NCBI RefSeq assembly: GCF_002205645.1
Contig: NZ_NIOF01000009.1
Coordinates: forward strand, 124,001 to 188,000
Direction of reading: 5' to 3'
Source: Roseateles aquatilis
GTDB lineage: Bacteria; Pseudomonadota; Gammaproteobacteria; Burkholderiales; Burkholderiaceae_C
DNA length: 64,000 nucleotides
The position numbers and the translations under genes are program-made. Under the pieces are notes generated by a model. That model was given only the letters and a program-made list of their open reading frames with translations. It was not told the DNA's origin and did no database searches. Below, one piece after another: positions 8,139 to 15,832 of the stretch (position 1 is its first letter; every line of letters begins with the position of its first letter).

Positions 8139-9424
8139 CACTTCTTCACCGGTTCGTCGGGCTTGCCTTCGTTGCCCGCGATGTAGGGGCTCCAGGGCTT
8201 GGCCTTCACCGGGGCGGGCGTCTTCCACACCACGTTGAACTGGCCGTCGGCGCGGATCTCGCCGATGAACACGGACTTGTGCAGGTGATGGTTCTTCTCG
8301 TCCATCTTGGACGTGATACCGGACGGTGCGCTGAAGGTCTGGCCGGCCATGGCGGCGATGACTTTGTCGACGTCGGTGGACTTGGCCTTCTCGACGGCCT
8401 GCTTCCACATGTTGATGCCGATGTAGGTGGCCTCCATCGGATCGTTGGTCAGCGGCTTGTCCTTGTGGCCCGGCAGGTTCTTGGCCTTGGCGTAGGCGGT
8501 CCACTTCTTGATGAAGGCCTCGTTGGTCGGGTTCTTGAGGGACATGAAGTAATTCCACGCCGCCAGGTGGCCCACCAGCGGCTTGGTGTCGACGCCGCGC
8601 AGTTCTTCCTCGCCCACGGAGAACGCCACCACCGGCACGTCCTTGGCCTTCAGGCCGGCGTTGCCCAGCTCCTTGTAGAAGGGCACGTTGGAGTCGCCGT
8701 TGATGGTCGAGACCACCGCCGTCTTGCCGCCGGCCGAGAACTTCTTGATGTCGGCCACGATGGTCTGGTAATCGCTGTGGCCGAAGGGGGTGTACTTCTC
8801 GTCGATGTCGCTGTCCTTGACGCCCTTGCTCTTGAGGTAGGCGCGCAGGATCTTGTTGGTGGTGCGCGGGTAGACGTAGTCCGTGCCCAGCAGCACCCAG
8901 CGCTTGGCGCCGCCGCCGTCCTTGGACATCAGGTAGTCGACCGCCGGGATGGCCTGCTGGTTGGGCGCGGCGCCGGTGTAGAAGACGTTCTTGCTGAGCT
9001 CCTCGCCCTCGTACTGGACCGGGTAGAAGAGCAGGCCGTTGAGCTCCTCGACCACGGGCAACACCGACTTGCGCGACACGGAGGTCCAGCAGCCGAAGAT
9101 CACCGCGACCTTGTCCTGCGTGAGCAACTGGCGGGTCTTCTCGGCGAAGAGCGGCCAGTTGGAGGCCGGGTCCACGACCACCGGCTCCAGCTTCTTGCCC
9201 AGCACGCCGCCCTTGGCGTTGATCTCGTCGATGGCCATCAGGACGGTGTCCTTGAGCACGGTCTCGGAGATCGCCATCGTGCCGGACAGGCTGTGCAGCA
9301 CGCCCACCTTGATCGTGTCGGCGGCGAAGGCGGGCAGCGCGGCGAGGTTCAGGCCGGCCAGCGCGCTGGCGACGGCCAGGGTCTTGAGCGTGCGGCGGCG
9401 GGGGGACGAGGTGCGGTCGGACAT
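8138..9424 (-). CDS. urtA: Urea ABC transporter substrate-binding protein UrtA
   Basis: A 428-residue periplasmic receptor. The N-terminus has an RRRTLK Tat-like signal ending near AFAAD, and the mature protein begins DTIKVGVLHSLSGTMAISE, the UrtA hallmark. Other typical segments are FGCWTSVSRKSVLPVVE, LFYPVQYEGEE and NDPMEATYIGINMWKQA. The family binds urea or short amides with high affinity. It is the first gene of a minus-strand operon urtABCDE. A short inverted repeat lies about 90 bp upstream. In related bacteria the operon responds to nitrogen limitation; I saw no convincing sigma-54 box here. Confidence 0.95.
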   Translation of the reverse strand: MSDRTSSPRRRTLKTLAVASALAGLNLAALPAFAADTIKVGVLHSLSGTMAISETVLKDTVLMAIDEINAKGGVLGKKLEPVVVDPASNWPLFAEKTRQLLTQDKVAVIFGCWTSVSRKSVLPVVEELNGLLFYPVQYEGEELSKNVFYTGAAPNQQAIPAVDYLMSKDGGGAKRWVLLGTDYVYPRTTNKILRAYLKSKGVKDSDIDEKYTPFGHSDYQTIVADIKKFSAGGKTAVVSTINGDSNVPFYKELGNAGLKAKDVPVVAFSVGEEELRGVDTKPLVGHLAAWNYFMSLKNPTNEAFIKKWTAYAKAKNLPGHKDKPLTNDPMEATYIGINMWKQAVEKAKSTDVDKVIAAMAGQTFSAPSGITSKMDEKNHHLHKSVFIGEIRADGQFNVVWKTPAPVKAKPWSPYIAGNEGKPDEPVKK

Positions 9425-9515
9425 GGCTCAGCTCCAGGAAACCAGCGGCATCGCGGCCGGCGGGGTGGTTGATGGAGACCGATGCTAGGGAGCGGGTCCG
9501 ACCCGGCATATACGG

Positions 9516-9536
9516 CGGATGGCGTATGGCCATCCG
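9516..9536. promoter_or_regulatory. Perfect 8-bp inverted repeat upstream of urtA
   Basis: CGGATGGC and GCCATCCG are separated by GTATG. The element lies between the end of the calycin-like gene and the start of urtA. It is not followed by a T-run on either strand, so an operator for urtA is as likely as a weak terminator. Confidence 0.4.
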
Positions 9537-9546
9537 GCCGCGCGGA

Positions 9547-10068
9547 TCAGGCGGCGGGTTCGTCGGTGCGCCGCATGTCCATGACCCAGTTGATTTCCCA
9601 GGTGGCGCCGGCGTCGGGCGAGAACGCCTGCTCCCAGCGGGCGCCGGTGGCGCTGATGTCGCTCCAGCGGAAGCGCACGCGGATAGCGCGGCCGTCGAGT
9701 TGATCGTCGGCGAAGAATTCACCGACGCCGTCGACGAAGCTGCCCCGCACCGGCGTGTCGAGCTGGCCCGGCGCGCGGCCGTCCAGCCACCAGATCGCCC
9801 ACTGGCCGGTGACGGGGTCGAAGGTGCGCATGGTGACGGCGCGATAGGCGCCGGAGGGCTGCGCCAGCCAGTTGTCGTCGACGTTGCCGAGTCCGCCCAG
9901 CAGCGACCAGGCCTGCAGCGTGCCTCCGAAGTCTTCCCACGTGGTGCAGTCCTGCAGGCGGAGCTTGAGGCGGCGGTGGCGGATGACCCACTGGCCGCGC
10001 AGGAAGTCGAATTCGTGGCCGGGGCGCATGTCGACGGCGCGGATCGAGTCGGGAGAGGTCGTGGTCAT
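9547..10068 (-). CDS. Calycin-like protein (DUF1579-type) of unknown function
   Basis: 173 residues, starting at the ATG at 10068, which follows an AGGAG site by 5 nt. The sequence has EFDFLRGQWVIRHRRL near the N-terminus, WWLDGRAPG and a final WEINWVMDMRR. These fit a small beta-barrel protein of the DUF1579/calycin type, which probably binds a small hydrophobic ligand. No catalytic motif is visible. It is divergent from the WYL regulator gene with 130 bp between them, so that regulator is its likely controller (inference). Confidence 0.7.
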   Translation of the reverse strand: MTTTSPDSIRAVDMRPGHEFDFLRGQWVIRHRRLKLRLQDCTTWEDFGGTLQAWSLLGGLGNVDDNWLAQPSGAYRAVTMRTFDPVTGQWAIWWLDGRAPGQLDTPVRGSFVDGVGEFFADDQLDGRAIRVRFRWSDISATGARWEQAFSPDAGATWEINWVMDMRRTDEPAA

Positions 10069-10198
10069 GAAGGGCTCCTGAAGCGGGATGTCTCGACGGC
10101 GTCGGGACTGGTGAGCACTCTGCGCCACAATATCTGCCATCCACTGTCATGTATTCCCGAGAGAGCGCGAGAGCGCGCGGAAAGGGTGAGAAGTATCG

Positions 10199-11161
10199 AT
10201 GCGCGCCAGCCGGCTCCTGACCCTGCAGATGCTGTTGCAGTCCCGCGGGACGATGAGCGCGACGGCGCTGGCGCAAGCGCTGGAGGTGTCGGTGCGCACC
10301 GTCCATCGCGATGTCGAGGACCTGTCCGCGGCCGGCGTGCCGGTCTATGCGGAGCGGGGGCGCAACGGCGGGTTCTCGCTGCTCGCCGGCTGGAAGACGA
10401 CGCTGACCGGGCTGACGCCGGAGGAGTCTCAGGCGGTGCTGCTGGGCGGCCTGAGCGGTCCGGCCGAGCAGCTCGGCCTGGGGCCTCAGGTGCGGCAGTC
10501 CCAACTGAAGCTGCTCGCGGCCTTGCCGGCCGATCTGCGCGCGCAGGCGCAGCAGGTCAGCGCGCGGCTGCATCTGGATCCGGTGGATTGGTATCGAGAC
10601 GCGGACGCGGTGCCGGCGCTCGGCACGGTCGCGCAAGGCGTTTGGCAGGGGCGGGTGCTGGTGCTGGAGTACGAGAGCTGGCGCGCCAGGTCGATGCATG
10701 TGGTGGCGCCGTTGGGGTTGGTGATCAAGGCCGGCGTCTGGTATCTGGTCGGCTTGCTGAGAGGCAAGGCCAGCACGCTGCGGGTCTCGAAGATCCTCGC
10801 CGCGAGCCTGACCGAGAGATTGGTCGAACGGCCGGCCGGTTTCGATCTGGCGACCTACTGGCGGGAATCGCAGGCGCGCTTCGAGCGATCGCTGCGCGTG
10901 CAGGAAGTGGTGGTGCTGGCCACGCCGCAAGGGCTCGCGGCGCTGTCGGATCTGGGTCGCGCGGTGGCCGACGCGGTGGCGGCGGCCAGGCCGGCCCGCC
11001 GGGCGGACGGCCGCGCGCGCCTGCGCATCCCCGCCGAGGCCACCGCGCAGGCCGCGCGGCAGTTGATGCCGCTGGCGCCGGAGGTGGAGGTGCTGGAACC
11101 GGCGGCGCTGCGGGAGGCGATCATCGCGATGATCGAGCAGGCCGCGGCGAGGTACCGGTGA
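10199..11161 (+). CDS. YafY-type transcriptional regulator with HTH and WYL domains
   Basis: 320 residues. The N-terminal helix-turn-helix covers residues 3-55 (ATALAQALEVSVRTVHRDVEDLSAAG), followed by the beta-hairpin GRNGGF. The central WYL domain spans about 140-225, including VAPLGLVIKAGVWYLVG; the C-terminal WCX-type part follows. Such regulators sense small ligands, often oligonucleotides or metabolites, and commonly control the divergent gene, here the calycin-like protein. The start is an ATG 8 nt after GGTGAGAAG. Confidence 0.88.
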   Translation: MRASRLLTLQMLLQSRGTMSATALAQALEVSVRTVHRDVEDLSAAGVPVYAERGRNGGFSLLAGWKTTLTGLTPEESQAVLLGGLSGPAEQLGLGPQVRQSQLKLLAALPADLRAQAQQVSARLHLDPVDWYRDADAVPALGTVAQGVWQGRVLVLEYESWRARSMHVVAPLGLVIKAGVWYLVGLLRGKASTLRVSKILAASLTERLVERPAGFDLATYWRESQARFERSLRVQEVVVLATPQGLAALSDLGRAVADAVAAARPARRADGRARLRIPAEATAQAARQLMPLAPEVEVLEPAALREAIIAMIEQAAARYR

Positions 11162-11313
11162 CCTGCTGTAACACCTCGACGAAGATCCCGTGCACCGGCG
11201 TGGGCGCCTCGTCGTTGAGGCAATATCCCTTCCGGTCCTGCTCCTTCGGCGGCACGTGACCGGCCGGGCACGACCGACAGAACCCGAACAACATCGACGA
11301 ACCAGGAGGTGTC

Positions 11314-12363
11314 ATGTCCTTGATGACTTCAGCGATTTCCCTTTCGACGCCGTCCCCGTGGGCGGATCCCTTCATGCGGCTGGCGCGCCGGTTGCTGCTG
11401 GCCCTCGCCGCGATGGCCGCGCTGCTGGCCGGCACCTCGGCGTGGGCGCGCGACGAGGGCGACTGGCAGATCCTGCAGGCGCGCTACGGCACGGCGCAGC
11501 GCAACATGGACGTGACCGATCAGTTGCGCGACATGGCCCGCCGCGATGTCCGCGTGCGCGTCACCAACGAGCTGTTCGGCAACGACCCCGACTACGGCCG
11601 GACCAAGACGCTGCGCATCTACGCCCGCAACCGCGGCGGCGAGACGCGGACCTTCGAGTACCGCGAGGGCAACGTGATCGACGGCGACAACTTCACCGGC
11701 TGGCGTCGCGGCGACTGGGGCCAGGGCGGGTGGAATGGTGGCTGGGACGGCTCCCGCCCCGGTGGTGACGACGGCGCCTATCAGATCCTCGGTGCCCGCT
11801 ACGGCCTGCCCGACGCGCACATCGACGTCACCGGCCGCCTGCGCGAGCTGGCCCGCCGCGATGCGCGCGTGCGCATCACCAACGACCTGTTCCGCGACGA
11901 CCCGGCGCCGGGTCGCACGAAGGTGCTGCGCATCTTCACCCGCGGCCGCGACGGCCAGATGCGCACCTTCGACTATCGCGAGGGCGCCTGGATCGACGGC
12001 AGCCAGTTCACCGGCTGGGGCCGTGGCGACTGGGGCCAGGGCGGCTGGAACGGCGGCTGGGACGGCCGGCCGGGCAACAGCAATCCGGGCGGCTACAACC
12101 CGGGCGGCTACGGCCCGGGCGCGGACAACCGCCTGAACATCGTCCGCGCCACCTACGGCAGCGGCACGCGCTACGTCGACGTGACCCAGCGCCTGCGCAA
12201 CATCAGCCGCGGTGGACGCCTCGACGTGCGGGTCGACAACGACCTGGCGGATCGCGATCCGGCGTATGGCGAGACGAAGACGCTGCGGGTGTACTTCACC
12301 CTCGGGCGTGGGCAGGAGCAGATGGTCGAGGCGAGGGAAGGGGATCGGGTGCGGTTGCCTTGA
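11314..12363 (+). CDS. Secreted protein with three DUF3395-like repeats
   Basis: 349 residues with an excellent SD (AGGAGGT, 3 nt before ATG). A 20-residue lead is followed by a signal peptide (MRLARRLLLALAAMAALLAG, cleavage near SAWA). The mature protein has three homologous units at about 52-125, 156-230 and 274-349. Each carries (R/A)-x-YG, DVT-x-LR, a short D/N-rich LFxxDP-x-x-G-x-TK-x-LR-(I/V)-x and a closing REG. Units 1 and 2 are linked by near-identical WGQGGWNGGWDG segments and units 2 and 3 by a PGGYNPGGYGPG linker. The pattern resembles DUF3395 found beside J-domain proteins and in secreted bacterial proteins. Function unknown; a periplasmic or surface binding role is plausible. 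Confidence 0.75.
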   Translation: MSLMTSAISLSTPSPWADPFMRLARRLLLALAAMAALLAGTSAWARDEGDWQILQARYGTAQRNMDVTDQLRDMARRDVRVRVTNELFGNDPDYGRTKTLRIYARNRGGETRTFEYREGNVIDGDNFTGWRRGDWGQGGWNGGWDGSRPGGDDGAYQILGARYGLPDAHIDVTGRLRELARRDARVRITNDLFRDDPAPGRTKVLRIFTRGRDGQMRTFDYREGAWIDGSQFTGWGRGDWGQGGWNGGWDGRPGNSNPGGYNPGGYGPGADNRLNIVRATYGSGTRYVDVTQRLRNISRGGRLDVRVDNDLADRDPAYGETKTLRVYFTLGRGQEQMVEAREGDRVRLP

Positions 12364-12501
12364 TCAAGACTGGGCATCGGGCTTGATGACCGTGGATCCG
12401 AATGGTCGGCTGTAGGCTTCGACGCGAAGTCAACTGATTTACGGCTGCATCGCGGGCTATTCAGTGGCGCTGTCATTCGGCCAGAACCTTTGGAACACTG
12501 C

Positions 12502-12517
12502 TCGACCTTCGGGTCGA
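12502..12517 (+). promoter_or_regulatory. UUCG-tetraloop hairpin before the toxin-like gene
   Basis: TCGACC-TTCG-GGTCGA forms a perfect 6-bp stem with a UUCG tetraloop, 12 nt upstream of the ATG at 12530. It could set translation of the gene or be part of a processed leader. Confidence 0.45.
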
Positions 12518-12529
12518 AAGAGTGGTGTC

Positions 12530-13036
12530 ATGGCAATTAGTTTTACGCCAAAGGTCGGGCAAGTCCTCGAATGCAATTTCGGTCAGTTCACGATCCAGCC
12601 TGATGATCAGGGCCATACGGATTTCAATGTCCGGATTCCGCCTGAGATGATCAAGAACAGGCTCGTTGTCGTGCTGAACGGGCGCCTCAACCGACAGTCG
12701 TGCATCGTGGTTCCGCTATCGCGAACTCAGGACGTAGCCAAGTCGAGCAGCGGCATTCACGTTGAAATCGTGGAGGACGCCATATGCGAACTCAGCCATT
12801 TCACGCGTTGCGTCCGATGGGCGAAGGCGGACATCGTGCAACCGGTGAGTTCGAGGCGATTGCGCCTGCCTCGCGATTTCAATGGACCCGTGCAGTTTCT
12901 ACTCAGCCGTTCGATCGTGGAACGTGTGCAGAGGGCTGCAGTCAAGGCGATCAATGCAGGTGGGTTGTTGATCCCTGGAGAGTCTCAGTTCGCCACCCTT
13001 GTTGACGTGCAACGACTACTTAAACCAGCAGCTTGA
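12530..13036 (+). CDS. PemK/MazF-like toxin-family protein without a visible antitoxin
   Basis: 168 residues. The N-terminus, VGQVLECNFGQF, and the segment IPPEMIKNRLVVVLNGRL followed by QSCIVVPLSRTQ match the beta-barrel core of PemK/MazF-family proteins (family members are often sequence-specific mRNA endonucleases). The protein is longer than classical MazF (about 110 residues) and has a C-terminal helical extension. I find no small antitoxin gene immediately upstream or downstream. The region 12364-13170 is clearly less GC-rich at third positions than its neighbours, suggesting transfer. The preceding longer frame lacks coding character, so I start at the ATG at 12530. Confidence 0.72.
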   Translation: MAISFTPKVGQVLECNFGQFTIQPDDQGHTDFNVRIPPEMIKNRLVVVLNGRLNRQSCIVVPLSRTQDVAKSSSGIHVEIVEDAICELSHFTRCVRWAKADIVQPVSSRRLRLPRDFNGPVQFLLSRSIVERVQRAAVKAINAGGLLIPGESQFATLVDVQRLLKPAA

Positions 13037-13113
13037 TCTGATGCGCCTCCGCATGCAGAATGCGTTCCGTTGCCCACCGAGGCCTTTGTGTTTTTCCCGC
13101 CCTTGAGGCCTGC

Positions 13114-13148
13114 AGAAGCCCAGTCAATGACTGGGCTTCTGTCTTTCT
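13114..13148 (+). terminator. Rho-independent terminator after the PemK/MazF-like gene
   Basis: AGAAGCCCAG pairs with CTGGGCTTCT around the loop TCAATGA, followed by GTCTTTCT. The stem is strong and the tail moderately T-rich. It separates this gene from the convergent flavoprotein gene. Confidence 0.8.
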
Positions 13149-13172
13149 GACGTGCCGCCGAGGGCTTGCGCA

Positions 13173-14066
13173 TCACACCATCGTCGACCGATGCGCCCCG
13201 AACCCCGCCAACGCCCCATCGCCCGCCGCCAGGGTGACGCTGCCGGCCGCGCGTGCCGCGTCGCCGCATGCGAAGACATTGGGCACACTAGTTTCCTGGA
13301 ACGCATGGACGCGGATGAACGGTCCCATCGGTCCGTCCTCCATCGCGCAGCCGAGCTGTTGCGCGATCGGGCTGCTCATGTGCGTGCGGGGCTGCGTGAA
13401 GAGCCCGTCCATCGTCAGCACGCGACCGTCCCTCAGCACGACATCGGCGATGCCGTCGATGCGCTCGACCGGCGTGGTCTCGATCACCGTGCCGCGTTGG
13501 GCGAGGGCGGCCCGTTCCTCCTCGCTCGGCGTGTAGACGCCGCCGAGGAACAGCGTGGTCGTGCCCCAGTCCGGCAGCATGATCCCGTGATGCTGCGCCA
13601 TCGGCGAGGCGGCGATGATGCCGATCCGACCCGCGTTCATTTCAAAGCCATGGCAGTACGGGCAATGGAAGACGCTCCGGCCCCAGCGCTCGGCAAGACC
13701 CGGCACCGGGGGGAGCTCGTCGCGGACGCCGGTGGCGAGGATCAGTCGACCGGCGCTGACGACGAGGTCGCCGACGCGGAACTCGAAGCGGCCGTCGGGC
13801 GTGACACGCGCGTCCTCGGCCAGGCCCTCCCGCCACCGCACGCCTGGATAACGCAGCAGTTGCTGGCGACCCTCGGCGGCGATCGCGGCGGGTGCGCGGT
13901 CGTCCTGGGTCAGAAAACCGTGCGAGGTCCCGCCCGCTTCGTCGACGAAGCGGTTGCGTCGCAAGCCGGCATCGACGACGAGGACGTCGCGACGCGCTCG
14001 CGCCAGTTGCAGCGCGGCGGACAAGCCGGCGAAGCTGCCGCCGATGACGGCGAAATCAATCCTCAT
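13173..14066 (-). CDS. Thioredoxin-reductase-like NAD(P)/FAD oxidoreductase
   Basis: 297 residues from the ATG at 14066, which overlaps the end of the Rrf2 gene by 11 nt. The N-terminal FAD-binding motif is AVIGGSFAGLSAALQLARAR, followed by a CPYC redox pair in HCPYCHGFE (about residue 133) and a C-terminal VFACGDAARAAGS FAD motif. The central NADPH-binding region is present but its Gly-rich loop (GIIAASPMAQHH) is degenerate, as in bacillithiol/ferredoxin-type or glutathione-like relatives. The family reduces small disulfides or redox proteins. Co-transcription with an Rrf2 regulator suggests a response to thiol or nitrosative stress (inference). Confidence 0.85.
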   Translation of the reverse strand: MRIDFAVIGGSFAGLSAALQLARARRDVLVVDAGLRRNRFVDEAGGTSHGFLTQDDRAPAAIAAEGRQQLLRYPGVRWREGLAEDARVTPDGRFEFRVGDLVVSAGRLILATGVRDELPPVPGLAERWGRSVFHCPYCHGFEMNAGRIGIIAASPMAQHHGIMLPDWGTTTLFLGGVYTPSEEERAALAQRGTVIETTPVERIDGIADVVLRDGRVLTMDGLFTQPRTHMSSPIAQQLGCAMEDGPMGPFIRVHAFQETSVPNVFACGDAARAAGSVTLAAGDGALAGFGAHRSTMV

Positions 14067-14538
14067 GCAGATGCTCCTCGAGACGATGGTGTCCATGGCC
14101 ACCGTTTGCCCGGTGGCGCACCATGCGGCGGTGGAAGTCCTGGGACAGCGCCGCCAGCGTCACCGAGCCCAGCCGCTTCAGCAACGCCGCCTCGGCCTCC
14201 TGCACGGCGGCGCCGAGCGACTCGTTGACGGCCTGCGCGACGAGGCACTCGGGGCGGTCCTCGCGGAAGCCGAGCGACACGATCGCGGGGGCGCCCAACG
14301 CCTCATGGATGTCCCGCAGGGTGATGCGTTCGAGCGGGCACGACAGCACCCACCCGCCGCCGTGACCCTTGGCCGACGAGACGAAGCCGGCGGCCCGCAG
14401 GCCCGCCATCAGGCGCCGCAGCACCACGGGGTTGGTCCGCATCGCCGCGGCGAGCGCTTCCGAGGTGGAAGGGCCTTCGCCCTCGGCCATGTGCAGCAGC
14501 ACGTGGAGGACGTCGGAGAGCTGGCTGTTTTGTTTCAT
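14056..14538 (-). CDS. Rrf2-family transcriptional regulator
   Basis: 160 residues. The winged HTH is at the N-terminus: SDVLHVLLHMAEGEG, SEALAAAMRTNPVVLRRLMAGLRAAGFV and KGHGGGWVLSCPLERITLRDIHEALG. The three clustered cysteines that bind the Fe-S cluster in NsrR/IscR are absent; there are single Cys residues at SCPLE and PECLV, as in the thiol-based YwnA/CymR-like branch. Its stop overlaps the downstream flavoprotein start, so the two form an operon. A CATNATG inverted repeat lies just upstream of the start and could be its own operator. Confidence 0.88.
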   Translation of the reverse strand: MKQNSQLSDVLHVLLHMAEGEGPSTSEALAAAMRTNPVVLRRLMAGLRAAGFVSSAKGHGGGWVLSCPLERITLRDIHEALGAPAIVSLGFREDRPECLVAQAVNESLGAAVQEAEAALLKRLGSVTLAALSQDFHRRMVRHRANGGHGHHRLEEHLHED

Positions 14539-14542
14539 GGAA

Positions 14543-14561
14543 CATTATGAGTTGCATGATG
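14543..14561. promoter_or_regulatory. Candidate Rrf2 operator
   Basis: CATTATG and CATGATG, separated by AGTTG, form an imperfect dyad 5 bp upstream of the Rrf2 start codon. The position is right for autoregulation. Confidence 0.4.
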
Positions 14562-14798
14562 AAGACCATGTCGCCATCCGGGAATGCGGCCGGCATCGGT
14601 GCTCGCGAGGTTCACTCATCTGCTGTTCCGTTCTGCGTTCTGATTTCCTTGATGGGGCCATCTCCCCCGCCTTGTGCAGCGCTCAAAGGAAAACGGCGAA
14701 TGAGGAAAAGTCGAAAGCTGAAGAACTGCGGCATCGTGGAGATCGTTGATCCCCAGCAGATGCGGGCGGAGAAATGTGCGCGCCGCTCGATCCGACGC

Positions 14799-15821
14799 TC
14801 ACACCTCCCACTGCGGATGCATCTCTCTCACCCGCGTCAGCGCCATCGAGGCGGCCGCGGTCCGCGTCTCCACGCCGAGCTTGGCGTGGATGCGCTCCAG
14901 GTGCTTCTTCACCGTCGCCGGGCTGGCGCCGAGGATGTCTCCGATGTCGCGGTTGATCTTGCCCTTGACGACCCAGTACAGCACCTCGGCCTCGCGCGCC
15001 GTCAGGCTGAACGCCAGCCCCAGCGAGCGGATCACCGCCGCGTCCGAGACCTCGCGCATCACGATCAGCCAGTCGCCGCTGGCGGCGGCCGATGAGCCGT
15101 TCGGACCGGGCGTGTCGTCGCCGCCGATGCAGTGATGCAGACGGAAGCTCAGCCGCCGCGCGCCCAGCTCGGCGCTGAGCCGCTGCGGCTCCTGGGGCGG
15201 CGTGCCGTCGTCCATCTCCGCCAGGCAGCGCCGCAACCACGCGAGCACCGGCGCGGGGGTCTGGGGTGCCACCGTGCCGAAGTAGAGCTGCAGGAGCTCC
15301 CTGGCCAGCGGCGTCTGCCAGAGCAGGCGACCCGACGACGCGCGCACCGCGATGCTGGCGTAGCCGAAGGCGTCCAGCGCCTGCCGGGTCTGGCGCGCCT
15401 GCCGCGCACCCTGCAGGTGGACCTGCATGCGCGCCAGCACCGCGCGCGGATCGAGCGGCTTGGTGACGTAGTCGACGCCGCCGGCCTGCAGCGCCGCCAC
15501 CAGGTGCTCGGTCTCCGTCAGGCCGGTCATGAAGACGATCGGGATGTGGGCTGTCGCCGGATTGGCCTTCAGCCGTCGCGCCACCTCGAAGCCGTCCATG
15601 CCCGGCATCATCGCGTCCAGCAGCACGATGTCGGGCTGGCCCTGCGCCGCGCGCGCCAGCGCCGCCTCGCCGCTGGTGGCCGCGAGCACCGTGTAGCCGT
15701 GCTCGTCGAGCGCGTCATGCAGCAGCGACAGGTTGTCCGGGACGTCGTCGACCAACAGGACACGGTCGCCCTCCTGCTGATCGAGCAGCGCGGCGACGGC
15801 GGAGGGCAGGGGAGGGCTCAT
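14799..15821 (-). CDS. LuxR-type response regulator, probable partner of the NCS1-histidine kinase
   Basis: 340 residues from the ATG at 15821, 12 nt after the kinase stop. The receiver domain (about 19-135) has the acidic pair D25/D26, phosphoacceptor D69 in VLLDAMMPGMDG and K111 in the TKP motif. A 100-residue linker follows, and a LuxR-type HTH closes the protein (LTAREAEVLYWVVKGKINRDIGDILGASPATVKKHLERIHAKLGVETRTAA). The order receiver-linker-HTH is that of NarL-type activators with an inserted module. Being the second gene of the operon, it is probably phosphorylated by the hybrid kinase upstream. Likely targets are its own region and the divergent urease genes (inference). Confidence 0.9.
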   Translation of the reverse strand: MSPPLPSAVAALLDQQEGDRVLLVDDVPDNLSLLHDALDEHGYTVLAATSGEAALARAAQGQPDIVLLDAMMPGMDGFEVARRLKANPATAHIPIVFMTGLTETEHLVAALQAGGVDYVTKPLDPRAVLARMQVHLQGARQARQTRQALDAFGYASIAVRASSGRLLWQTPLARELLQLYFGTVAPQTPAPVLAWLRRCLAEMDDGTPPQEPQRLSAELGARRLSFRLHHCIGGDDTPGPNGSSAAASGDWLIVMREVSDAAVIRSLGLAFSLTAREAEVLYWVVKGKINRDIGDILGASPATVKKHLERIHAKLGVETRTAAASMALTRVREMHPQWEV

Positions 15822-15832
15822 CTCGGTCGGGC

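Noticed and set aside
9425..9546. Sigma-54 promoter for urtA
   Set aside because: No TGGC-N8-TTGC-like pair could be found in the minus-strand upstream region.
13140..14570. NsrR/IscR-type iron-sulfur regulation of the flavoprotein
   Set aside because: The Rrf2 protein lacks the three clustered Cys residues needed for the cluster.
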